A DNA stretch of 64,000 nucleotides, from NCBI GenBank assembly GCA_016858145.1, contig JAEHOE010000070.1, positions 124,001 through 188,000 of the forward strand. Reading direction: 5' to 3'. Shown here piece by piece: positions 36,001-45,372 of this stretch. The stretch is from Edaphochlamys debaryana. Taxonomy: Eukaryota; Chlorophyta; Chlorophyceae; Chlamydomonadales. The notes below the pieces were generated by a model. That model saw only the letters and a program-made list of their open reading frames with translations. It was not told the DNA's origin and searched no databases. The first letter of the stretch is position 1; each line of letters opens with the position of its first letter. Position numbers and translations under genes: made by a program.

Positions 36001-39000
36001 GAGGAGGGCCTCCTGGGCCTCTCGGGTGGCGTCCGCTGCCGCCGAGCCCGCCGCCGCCGCCTCCCGGGCCGCCGCCGTCACTCGCTGTGTGGCCTCCGCC
36101 AGCCGCTCCCGCCGCGCCTGCGCCTCCGCCAGCGCTGTCGCCGCCGCCGCCGCTTCCCGGTCGCGGGCCGCCACCACCGCCGCCGCCAACTCGGCCTGCC
36201 GCCGTGCGTCGGCGTCGGCCGCCTCTGCCCAGCGCGCAGCAATCCAGGCGTTAGAATCCTCGATGGGCACGAGCGGCGGGATGTCGCTGTCCGTAGACAT
36301 GGCGTCATCCTGCCGGCCCAGATCGTGATCCGCCAGATTGCGGTACGGCGGATAGCGATCTCCCAGGAAGACCTCGTGGTCCGAAAAGTCAAAGTCGCCC
36401 CAGATTTCGGTCCCGACGTAGGCCGCAAACGTGTTGGGCCCTGCGGGCAGCAAGGAGCATGGGCAGGAAGAGGTTGGGGGAAGGCCAAGATCTCATGCCA
36501 AACCTCGAGGAAAGCCGAGCTCGCAAAGAAGTAGTTGGGCCCTGCTCGCGAGGGCTAGGTCAGTGCCGCCTAGCCTCTTGTTAAGGACCTACTGCCGGCC
36601 GTCAACGAACGCCCTAGCTGTCTCATGCGTTGCTGCATCGTCTGCCAACCTCTCTAGTGCCCGACCAACCCTGCAAGCGAAGTCCCTGCTTACCCCCAGA
36701 GCCATGGGCAGGCGCCTGCTGCCTCCGCGGAAACAGCGGCGGTGGCTGCGGCGGCGGCGCGTTGGGCGGCCGCGGCGGCGCGAACCGGGTGGCCCAAGCA
36801 GGGATCTCGGACTCTTCGTATGTCCCAGGCAGCCCTGGCTGGTCGTTGGGGTGCCTGCCGCGCAGGTTCTCTGGAGGTAGGTACGAGCGCCAGGAGGGCA
36901 CGAAGCCGAGGCCCAGCCCGCCCAGCTGGAACCGCACGGTACCACCGAACGTCGCCCTGGCGGCGCCGCCGCCACCGTTGCCGTTGCCGCCGCCGCCAGC
37001 ACCACCGCTGCCGCCAGCGGGCGGGCCGTTCAGGTCCAGTGCGAAGACCGAGGGGTACGGCAGGTTTGGTAGGCCGGAGAGGGCGTCTGCGGGGACGCTG
37101 ACGACGGTGGAGAAGGCGCGGGGCCCGCTGCCGCCGCCCTCGGCCGCTGCCACATGGGCCTCAAGTGCCGGAAGCAGCGCCTCCAGCGCCGCCTCCACGG
37201 CGGGACCGAGCTCAAGGCGCGTGCCGCCGTCGGCACCGACCCTCAGGCCGGAGGCGGAGGCCGCTGACGGCGGCCGTGGCAGCCGCGCCTGCGGCGGCGG
37301 GCGCAGCGGCGGCGGCGGCGGCGGCGGCCGGCGGGGCTCCGAGTCGGAGTCGGAATCCACGAGCAGCGGCGGCAGGTCGTCGTCGCTGTGGGCCGCCGCC
37401 GCCGCGGCAGGACCAGCGGCGGCGGCGGAACTGGTGGTGGCGGCGGCGACGGAAAGCGGCACCGCGGCACGCGGCCGCCAGGGCCGCCATGCGCGCCGTA
37501 GCTGCTCCTCTTCTGCCGAGTCAGACGAACCGGCGAGCGAGGGCAAGTCATCGTCGGACTGGCGACCGGCGTAGCGGTTGGCGGCGGCGGGTGCGGCGGC
37601 GGCGGCGAGCACCGACTGGCGGCTTTGGAAGCCGGCCCTCAGCGGCCAGCCAGCACCGGCGGCGGAGCCAGCGCCGCCGATGCGGCCCGTCGCCACCGCC
37701 GTCGCCGCTGCTGACGTGGACGGGAGGGGGTCGTCATCGCTGTCTGATGCGACCAGGGCCGGCAGGTCATCCTCAGAGTCGGCCTGCAGCGGAGGAAGGC
37801 CGTCGGACTGACTCGCTGGCGCCGCCGCCGCTGACGCCGCGGCAAAGGCTGGCGGCGCCGCCAGGGGCACCGGAACCGGTGGCGGCGCGAGCTCATAGTC
37901 GCTCTCGTACGACTCTTCGTCTTCGTCTCCGTCGTCTGACTCATCCTCGTCGTCGTCAGCCTCCGTGTACTCCTCGTACTCGTCCTCCTCTGACTCATCC
38001 TCGCCGTCTGACTCATCCTCCTCGTCCGACGATTCGACCAAACAGGGAAGGCCTCCCTCGTCGTACTCCTCCTGCTCCGACTCATCCTCCTCTGACTCAT
38101 CTCCGTCGTCGGACGACGCGACCAGGCAAGGAAGGTCCGACGGCACCGCTCTCGCGCTTGCCGCAGCACGGCCGTCCTCACGACCGGCGTTGAGGTCCTG
38201 TCCGACGGCCCTGGCGGCGGCAGCGACGGCGGCGGCGGCAGCAGCGATTGTGTGGCGGAGCGGCGGCCGCGGCGCTTCGTCTTCCAGAGCTTCCGAGTCA
38301 TCGTCCGAGTCAGACAGCAGCGGTGGTGCCTCATCAGGCCGCCAGCGATTCCCACTCGTCAGGATCTCATGCGCCGCCGCCGCCGCCACCAGGGCGGCGG
38401 CGGCCAGCCCATCGCCAGCGTTCTCCGCCACCTCCGCCAACAGCTGCGAGACCCGCTCGTCAGGGATGGCGGCGGGAAAGGCACTGGCGGCGGCGGCAGC
38501 CGCCGCCGCCGCTGTGGCAGTGCCGCTGGCGGCGGCGCCGCCGCCGCCAGCTGCCGCCGCCGGCAGCGGCAGGGATGAGTCATCATCGTCGAAGACGCCG
38601 TCGGCGCTGCCGTTCGGCGGCCGGCTGGCGCTTGAGGTCGTGGCGCTGGGCCCGATCAGCACGGGCAGTCCCTGCAGGGCAAGGGCGCGGTAGACGAGAT
38701 TTGCCGCACAGACGGGTCGGTCGTTGACAAGTGCTAAGCTGGCTCAGGTCTCGACATAAGGCTTGCCGAGGAGGCTCCCGCCAAGCAAGCCCCCTCTTGT
38801 CCCACCCTCGTGGCATCTGTAGCGCAGCCCTACTACCGTAGGGACCCAGAGAAAACCCAAGTGCGCAGGCCCCAGCCCTTGGACAGTAGGCACCCACCTC
38901 GGGATGCAACCGTGAGGAAGCCGACGGCCCGGCGTCGCTCCGCTCCGGCCAAGCCTGGCGGCGGCTGCCAGCAGGTAGCGACGGCGCCGCCGCGCTGGCA

Positions 39001-41318
39001 ACGGCCTCCGGCGGCAGAGGCAGCAGCGGCGGCAGGTCGACGTCGCTGTCCTCTCCACCGCCGCCGCCGCCGCTGCTGGCACCGGCCACTGGCGGCGGCA
39101 TGCGGGCTCCGCGCCTTTGCGGCACTGCAGGCCGTGGCCGGCTGGCACCACCTGCCCCAGCGGCGGTGGCAGAAGCCGACGCCGGGGCCGAGCCGGAGCC
39201 CGGGGCTGCTGACGAGAGCCGCTGCTGCGCGCGCGGATGAGTCCTGATGACGCTCGCGCGCGCAGCAGGCGAGTCGGCAGCGGCGGAAGCGCTTGGCCCG
39301 GCCGCTGCCCCCACGGCCGCCGCGCGGGGCTGCCGAGAAGACACCGCCACCGAGACCCGGACGCCCGTCGGCGGCGGGCGCAGCGGCGGGGCTCGGGCCA
39401 GGGCCGACGCTGACGCCGACGCTGTGGCGACGGCGGCGGCGGCGGGCCCGTGCCTGTGAGGCCGCCCTGCCAGCGCCGCCAGGAGCCGCAGGGGTAGCAA
39501 CACGGCCCGGAGCGCCAGGCCCGCTGCGCACTGGACCCACACGACCAAGCCCCCGGGCTGCGGGCTGCCGCCACGGGCCCCTGCCTGGCCACGGCGCGAC
39601 GCCGTAGCGCCAGCAGACCCCGTCCTGACGCCGGTCCGGGAGGCACGCAGAGGGGCGCGCCCCTCAGCCCGCGCCGCCGCCGCCCGGTGTGCCCCCAGCA
39701 GCGGCTCCGCCTCTTCAGAGTCGAAGCCGTCCGCAGCCGCCGGGGCCGCAGCTCCCGGGTTGGCGGCGGGTGGGGCGCGGCGGCGACCGGTTGAAGCGCT
39801 GGCGGCGTGGGCGGCGGCAAAGGACGCCGCCAGCCGCTCAAGATCGCTGCCGCCCTCCTCCTCCTCTTCCTCCTCAGCGTCTTCAAGATCTGGCAGTATC
39901 TCCGACTCCTCCATTTCGTCCGTCTCGATCTCTGCATCTGTCTCGTACGCCTCATAGAACGACGCCTCGTCGTCGTCCTCCTCGTACTCGTCCTCCGCGT
40001 GGTCCTCGTCGTACCCGCTGTAGTACTCGTACTCGCTCTCGTAGTCGTACAGCTCCTCGTCATCATCCGAGCCGTCGAAATCCGCCACCGTGTTCCCCAA
40101 CGGCCCCTCCTGCCGCCCGCGCTCCGGCGGCCGCGCTCCACCCGCCGGCGGCTGCGTGGGCGCCCCGGCAGCTGCACCGGCGGCGGCGGCGGCTCCTGCA
40201 ACGGCCGCTGGTGACGTGGCGCTTCCGTTGGGTCTCGGGGAGGCGCCGGGGGACCAGCCCGGGCGCGTCACCTGGGACACCCGGTTGTGTAGGTCCATCA
40301 AGCCTGCGGGGGCAGCAGGGACCAAGGCAGAGGCAGGCAACAGCGAGGGGGGTGGGTTGGCAGGAGGTGCCGGAGCGGGGCTGGGCCGGGATTCCAAGCC
40401 TCCTGAAGCCTGCTGGCCTTGGGCTGACAGCCCACTGCCCTGCACCCGGCTTACACCGAGCGCCGTGCGCGAGCACATAAGCTTGCCCCTGGGCTCGGCC
40501 GCCAGGGCCGCAGCTGGGGTACCCGTCTGCGCGGGCCCAGCTCAAGTGGAACCCGACCCAGACTTCCCCCGCCTTCCTTTGAACTCTCTTTCAGCCGAAA
40601 GCCATGTAATCCATGGGATTGAAGAGGCACTGGCGGCTGGGCCCCAGGAGCTCACACCTGATGCAAGGGCCCGCCCGTCAAAGCCCCTCGGACCCGGGGC
40701 CGGCCCCACCTGGGCGACGGTCCTGAGGCTGCTGCGCGGGAGCTTGTGCCACCCCATCGCGTCCCCCGCCAGTCGCCGCGGGCCCAGGGCGGGCCCCGCC
40801 CGGGCCTGCGGCAATGGCCGTGCGTTGCCGTGGTCCCCCCAGCTCCGCCACGGCTCCGCTGTACAGAGTGGACAAGGTGCCGAGGCCGAGGCCGCCGAAG
40901 CCACCACCGAGGAAGCCACCATAGCCCATGCCACCTGCCTGTGGCGGTGAGGCGTCCGGGGAAAAGGGGGTAGGGGAGATGGGAGGTGGTGTGGACAAGG
41001 GCTTCGGGTGCGCGGCTGGGCGTGGCGCAGGGTGTGGATAGCCACGCAGCGCAGGCGTGGGCCCTCGCCGGAACGCAGACATGGGCACACAGCTTGTTGA
41101 CTGCCCTGGCCTTCGCTCACCCGATCGCGGAGACGGCGGAGGACAGGCGTCAGGAAGATGGGCTGCGGAGTCAAGAGGGGACAGCGTGAGCACACGGGTG
41201 GCCGGGTGGGGGCACCCCCACTTGTTGGCACCTCCCTAAGCTAGTTGGCACCTTCCCCCCCAAGCCTGCCCCAGCTGTGCCCTCGCACCTCCTCGTCCTC
41301 GGAGCCGAACCCTGCCAT
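33016..41318 (-). CDS. Very large acidic Ala/Ser-rich protein with repeated LPxL-acidic motifs
   Basis: Exons in order: 41318-41289, 41162-41121, 40934-40710, 40526-40457, 40303-38898, 38671-36694, 36440-33016. They total 7,176 nt (about 2,391 aa) and all phases match. The three long 3' exons (98% of the acidic region) are well supported; the first four small exons are tentative. The protein alternates poly-Ala/Ser/Pro stretches with at least a dozen copies of a short motif, LP-x-L-(V/L/M) followed by Ser/Asp/Glu, for example DLPCLVASSDDGDESEEDE, GLPALVASSDDDDGSDDDE and DLPELVDRSSSDGSEDEEE. Longer acidic runs (EEEEEEEEEE) occur. A hydrophobic stretch LVVWVQCAAGLALRAVLLPL at about residue 375 could span a membrane. 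A less biased segment (GTEIWGDFDFSDHEVFLGDR) follows the last splice junction. An Ala-rich coiled-coil-like region follows it. I do not recognise the family. Ser in acidic context would suit casein kinase 2, which is inference. Confidence 0.7.
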
Positions 41319-42717
41319 AGCGCCTTCCTCCAAAGGCCCAAGCGCAACCACAGGCATGCTCCCAAAGCCTGCGACGCGCGAAACCAACAAGCATATTCCA
41401 GATGATGTGCGAGTGCACTTCCGACGGCACGGGTCGGGGAGGCAAGACCAGACCGCATTGCCCTGGATGCGGGGCGCAACGCTCAGCGCCAGTTACCTGG
41501 TATGTTGACAGTGCTCATCCTGTGGATAGCTTGTTTACGCCGGGGCACCGGTTAACCAGAAGGGCCCGCGAACGCTGGGCACGGAACCGACGCGACGCCC
41601 CCTATTAGGTCCTCTCAAGCGCTGTAATGCTTTCTACATGGTCGAGCATTGCATCCCCTGCGCTGACAGCAACCGGGGCTCCACCGGGGAGGCCATGCTT
41701 CGTGTGCGCACGTCCGTGTGGATAGATCGAGTTGACGCACAGCACGAGCACGTTGCAGTAGACACGTCGCCACGGGAGGTCATAGCCCACAAGGAGGGGG
41801 CGGGGCGCTCTGGGGGCTCGGAGCGCGCGAATCCTTGTCGGACTCGTGCCGTGCGCCGGGTCAGAGCACCCCTGGGCTTGAAAGGGTGCATTACAGGGCA
41901 TGATGAAGAAGGATAGTGCGTCCACAAGTGCTCGCCCGTCGGCACGCGGACCCGCGGGCCACTTACCGTCGTGCGCTACCCCATACTTCTTCCCGACCTT
42001 CCCTCCGTCGGCCTGTTGGCTGTTGCAAGGAGGCCGACTTGTGTTGCACGTCAGCACAATTGCCCCAGAGCCCAGACCCCCCATTCACGCGAAGGAGGTC
42101 CCACAGCAGTTCCCAGTGACCTATAGATGTGCATGCCCTCCCAGGGTGCTGTGTGTGCTTCACGCCTTCCGCCCCTCCAAGTGCATCTCCCTCATCACCT
42201 GCCGCGTACGGCTTCACGGCAGTCTTGCTGCCGCCTCTGCTGTGGTCCGAAGCACTCTCCGCGCCCCTGCCACTTCAGACAAGACGCGGAACAATACCCC
42301 CGCCTGCTCAGTGCTGACTGCTGCAGCGGTCGCTGCACAACACAATTGTGCCTCGTCGCGGAAGGGAAAGGCAAGGGTCACACAGCCTTCGTCTCCGTTC
42401 GAACCTTACACACTCTGCGTCTCTCGATTGCCAGCTTGGCGGGGGCTGGGTATCAACCAAATGAAAGCCTGTGCGCAGTGCATGTACTCTCTGCTTGTCT
42501 CTTCGTGCATTGACACCTCTCTTCTTTGGCACCCGCCTGCCCCGTCACACGCGTGTCCACCTCTTCACTAGCTCTACTCAGGTGACCCGAGCAGGCCGGC
42601 CCGTGGCCTTAGTGCCCCATTCCTCCACGTTGCTGCTGCAGCCGCCCCCAGTCCCAGCCACGCCACAACCCATGCCCACACACTATTGATTCCCAACCCC
42701 AGCCCCCGCCACCACCG
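41319..42717. other. Intergenic region between acidic-protein gene and PC-esterase gene
   Basis: 1.4 kb between two tandem minus-strand genes, so it should contain the 3' UTR of the esterase gene (right) and the promoter of the acidic-protein gene (left). A 223-codon plus-strand frame (41900-42571) lacks splice support and has poor codon bias, and is not called. A minus-strand TGTAA lies at 42410-42406. Confidence 0.45.
42406..42410 (-). terminator. Candidate TGTAA polyadenylation signal (PC-esterase gene)
   Basis: Minus-strand TGTAA (TTACA on the plus strand), about 310 bp after the esterase stop codon, a typical 3' UTR length. Confidence 0.5.
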
Positions 42718-45372
42718 TCATCGACCACCAGCAACAAGCACCGCCGCCTCAGCCGCCGCCGCTATGGCTGCCCCTTCTTGCGACACGCCCTCCGCATCCC
42801 CCAGCTCCTCCTCCTCCTCCTGGGGCCCCTCACCAGCCGACCGTGACGCAAGGTGCGCTATCGCCTCCTCCGAGCACAGCGCGTGCAGCACCGCCGTCAA
42901 CTGCGCGACCCCCACGGGCCCCGTGTTGGTGTAATGCACGCCATCCCACGTCGCCTCCTGCAGAATGCGCGTCGCGCTCCACGTGTCGATGAGCGGCACA
43001 ACCTCGGCCGCCGGCCTAACGCCGGGGCTCCTGCCCCCGCCATCTGTGTTCCCGGGCCCTCCCGGCCCGTTGCCCCTCAGCTGCTGCTCTAGCCCTGCCC
43101 CGCCCCGCTGCAGCCGCTCAGCGTGATGTTGGTGCGTGTGAGGCCGCGCCTGGCCCACGGGAAGGGCCCCATCCTCGTCCTCGCCCCGTTCCCCAAAACC
43201 CTGCTGGCTCCGCCGCCGCCGCCGGTGCTGAGCGTAGGCTTCATCCGCAAACGGCGGCCCCTGCCCTCCCTGCCTGGTAGGACGGTCGCCTCCCTGCTCT
43301 GCTAGTGGGCCGTCGTGGCGCAGGCTTGAGCCATGCACCGCCGAGGACACGCCCCGGCGGTGGCGGTGACGGTGCCGCTGCTGCTGCCGCCTTGCGCTGG
43401 GCCACCCGAGCACGCCAGGATCCGATGCTCTGTCGCTGCTAGCCGCTGCCGCAGCCCGCCCTGACTCCCACCCATCCGCAAGCCTCTGCGCCGTGTGCGC
43501 CGGCAGCAAGTCCGAGCCCGGCGACGCCCAAGACGCCAGCCGCCGGCTCCCTCGCCGCGCCTGCTGCTCTTCCGCCTCTGGGCCCGTGACGCCACCCTCT
43601 CTCCCTGCGATAACGCCGCCGTCCCGCCCGCGCGCCAGGTACCCAGCTGCGCCGCCAGCCCCCAGCAGCCGCCGGCCGCCGTCCAGCCCCGGCCACCCTG
43701 CCGCCGAGCCCTGCTCCGCCGCTTGCAGCTCCGCTGCCTCCGCCTCCGCCTCGCCGGCCATGACGTCTGCCGCCAAGCGGTTAAAGAGCAGCAGCAGAGG
43801 GTCGGTCCGCCAGTCGATGCCCCTGAGCTCGAGCTGGACCTTGAGCGACGACATGACAGTCGTGACCCACCAAACCCGGATGCCGTACTTCTGCCGCAAC
43901 GCGAGCATCTTCGAGCGCACGTACGACACCTGGGCGGCGTACTGCCCGGGCGAGTACGGCGCTGGGCCGGCGCGGTACGACGCGGGCCACTGGCCGAAGT
44001 TGACGAGCACGTCTGTGCAGTTCGCCGACAGCGGGTCGGCGCCGTCGGGCTCCGACGGCGCCGGCCAGTCGTACCCCCACAGCATGCGGAAGTACGATGA
44101 GGACGGTGTCAGCAGCATCTGCTTTGCGCTGTTGTTGACCGCGACCGAGTAGCCCGAGAGCCACATGGCCACGCTGTTGTGGAGGTAGCGCGAGTGCGAG
44201 TCGCCCACAAAGCAGAGGTGCCGGCGGCCCGGCGGCATGCAGGTGGCGGGGTGCGACGCGTCGGCGGCGGCGGAGCCGTGGCCCTGACGGCGGCCGCGAT
44301 CCTCCTCATCGCCATTTTCAGGCTCGGGCCGCCGCCGCCACTCATGCCCATCTGGGTCGGCACTGGGCCGCCCCACATCGCCCTGAGCCGCAAGCAGGCT
44401 GCTACTGGGGCCGCTGCCGCTGCTTGACACGGTCCCGTCGAGGGGAGCGTAGGCGATGCGCCGCATGCGACAGCCGTGGGGCTGCCATTGGAGGGGGGCG
44501 TCGCTGGGGTCCGCGGGCGAGGGGCCGCCAAAGTGGACCGTGCTGCGGTCAGGCTGGCTGCAATTCCTTTCCGCGTCGCCCCAGACGCAGGTGCTCAGCA
44601 GGTGCGCTGCAGCCGGGTTATCCGATAAAGCGGGCAGCATCCAGCGTCCAGGGAGGGGGCCCCAGGGAGGGCAGAGGGGCAGCTCCGTCGTGGGGTCATT
44701 ACGCCAGGGTTGCGCGTCGCGGGCAAGGACAAACGGGTCTGGCGCAGCTGACCAGACAGCAGCCAGGGGTGTATTCCGGTCAGGAGAGCTGTCACCAGCG
44801 GCGGGGCCTGGGACGGTGAGCGTCAGGTAGCCTGCCCAGGGGGTCGCCACAGTCTTGCTGGTGTTGGGGGCCAGGAAGGAGAAGCTCGTGTAGAGCATGA
44901 GCACCTCCACAGAGTACCTCCCCGGCTGGCTAGGCAGGGCGTAAGTTGCCAGCGCCAGGTCTGGACGGCAGTAGGTGGGCTCCAGCAGCCAGATCCCAGC
45001 CGGCCCTATCACCCGCAAGCGGTAGACAGCGCTGCCGAGCGGGTCGGCATCGCTGAGCCCTGCGTCGGTCCTCCTCAGCACCAGAGTCCCGGACGCCAGG
45101 CCCCGCGAGCAATGATTTATCGCCAGAGGCAAGCGCTCGCTTCTATAGGCGGTGCAGCCCGCGCCGGCGAGGGCGCGCCAGCGCGAGAAGCAGTTTGCCG
45201 ATGCCGCTGGCTCGGCAGGGAAGGTTGGCGGACCAATCCCAAGGTACTGGGGCCACTCAGTGCTGTTGGTATTAATGGTATCAATTTGAGGCAGGTCTGC
45301 TAAGGGCGCGGCGAGGATGGTCGCTGCCCAGAGGCACAGCCAGCCTGCCAGGTGGGCCAGCCGTAGCTTCAT
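42718..45372 (-). CDS. Secreted PC-esterase / trichome-birefringence-like SGNH protein
   Basis: Single-exon gene of 884 codons starting at a true ATG. A signal peptide (LAHLAGWLCLWAATILAAPLA, residues about 5-25) directs secretion. The N-terminal half has Cys pairs and Tyr/Val-rich strands (GRYSVEVLMLYTSFSF), possibly a beta-sandwich. The SGNH catalytic set is visible: LCFVGDSHSRYLHNS with Ser392, VLVNFGQWP with Asn458, and WDGVHYTN near residue 807 supplying Asp and His. This matches the PC-esterase/TBL group, which in plants includes polysaccharide O-acetyltransferases and esterases. Several N-glycosylation sequons (NSTE, NTSK, NCSQ, NNSA, NCTD) fit passage through the secretory pathway. 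Between Asn458 and the final Asp/His lies an inserted Gly/Arg/Gln-rich stretch of about 250 residues, unusual for a catalytic domain. The substrate, perhaps a wall or matrix glycan, cannot be read from the sequence. Confidence 0.85.
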   Translation of the reverse strand: MKLRLAHLAGWLCLWAATILAAPLADLPQIDTINTNSTEWPQYLGIGPPTFPAEPAASANCFSRWRALAGAGCTAYRSERLPLAINHCSRGLASGTLVLRRTDAGLSDADPLGSAVYRLRVIGPAGIWLLEPTYCRPDLALATYALPSQPGRYSVEVLMLYTSFSFLAPNTSKTVATPWAGYLTLTVPGPAAGDSSPDRNTPLAAVWSAAPDPFVLARDAQPWRNDPTTELPLCPPWGPLPGRWMLPALSDNPAAAHLLSTCVWGDAERNCSQPDRSTVHFGGPSPADPSDAPLQWQPHGCRMRRIAYAPLDGTVSSSGSGPSSSLLAAQGDVGRPSADPDGHEWRRRPEPENGDEEDRGRRQGHGSAAADASHPATCMPPGRRHLCFVGDSHSRYLHNSVAMWLSGYSVAVNNSAKQMLLTPSSSYFRMLWGYDWPAPSEPDGADPLSANCTDVLVNFGQWPASYRAGPAPYSPGQYAAQVSYVRSKMLALRQKYGIRVWWVTTVMSSLKVQLELRGIDWRTDPLLLLFNRLAADVMAGEAEAEAAELQAAEQGSAAGWPGLDGGRRLLGAGGAAGYLARGRDGGVIAGREGGVTGPEAEEQQARRGSRRLASWASPGSDLLPAHTAQRLADGWESGRAAAAASSDRASDPGVLGWPSARRQQQRHRHRHRRGVSSAVHGSSLRHDGPLAEQGGDRPTRQGGQGPPFADEAYAQHRRRRRSQQGFGERGEDEDGALPVGQARPHTHQHHAERLQRGGAGLEQQLRGNGPGGPGNTDGGGRSPGVRPAAEVVPLIDTWSATRILQEATWDGVHYTNTGPVGVAQLTAVLHALCSEEAIAHLASRSAGEGPQEEEEELGDAEGVSQEGAAIAAAAEAAVLVAGGR

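Noticed and set aside
42390..42412. tRNA B-box-like word GTTCGAAC
   Set aside because: No A box or foldable acceptor and anticodon arms around it.
41900..42571. 223-codon plus-strand ORF
   Set aside because: Lies in the 3' flank of the esterase gene, with codon third positions unlike the neighbouring genes and no recognisable domain.
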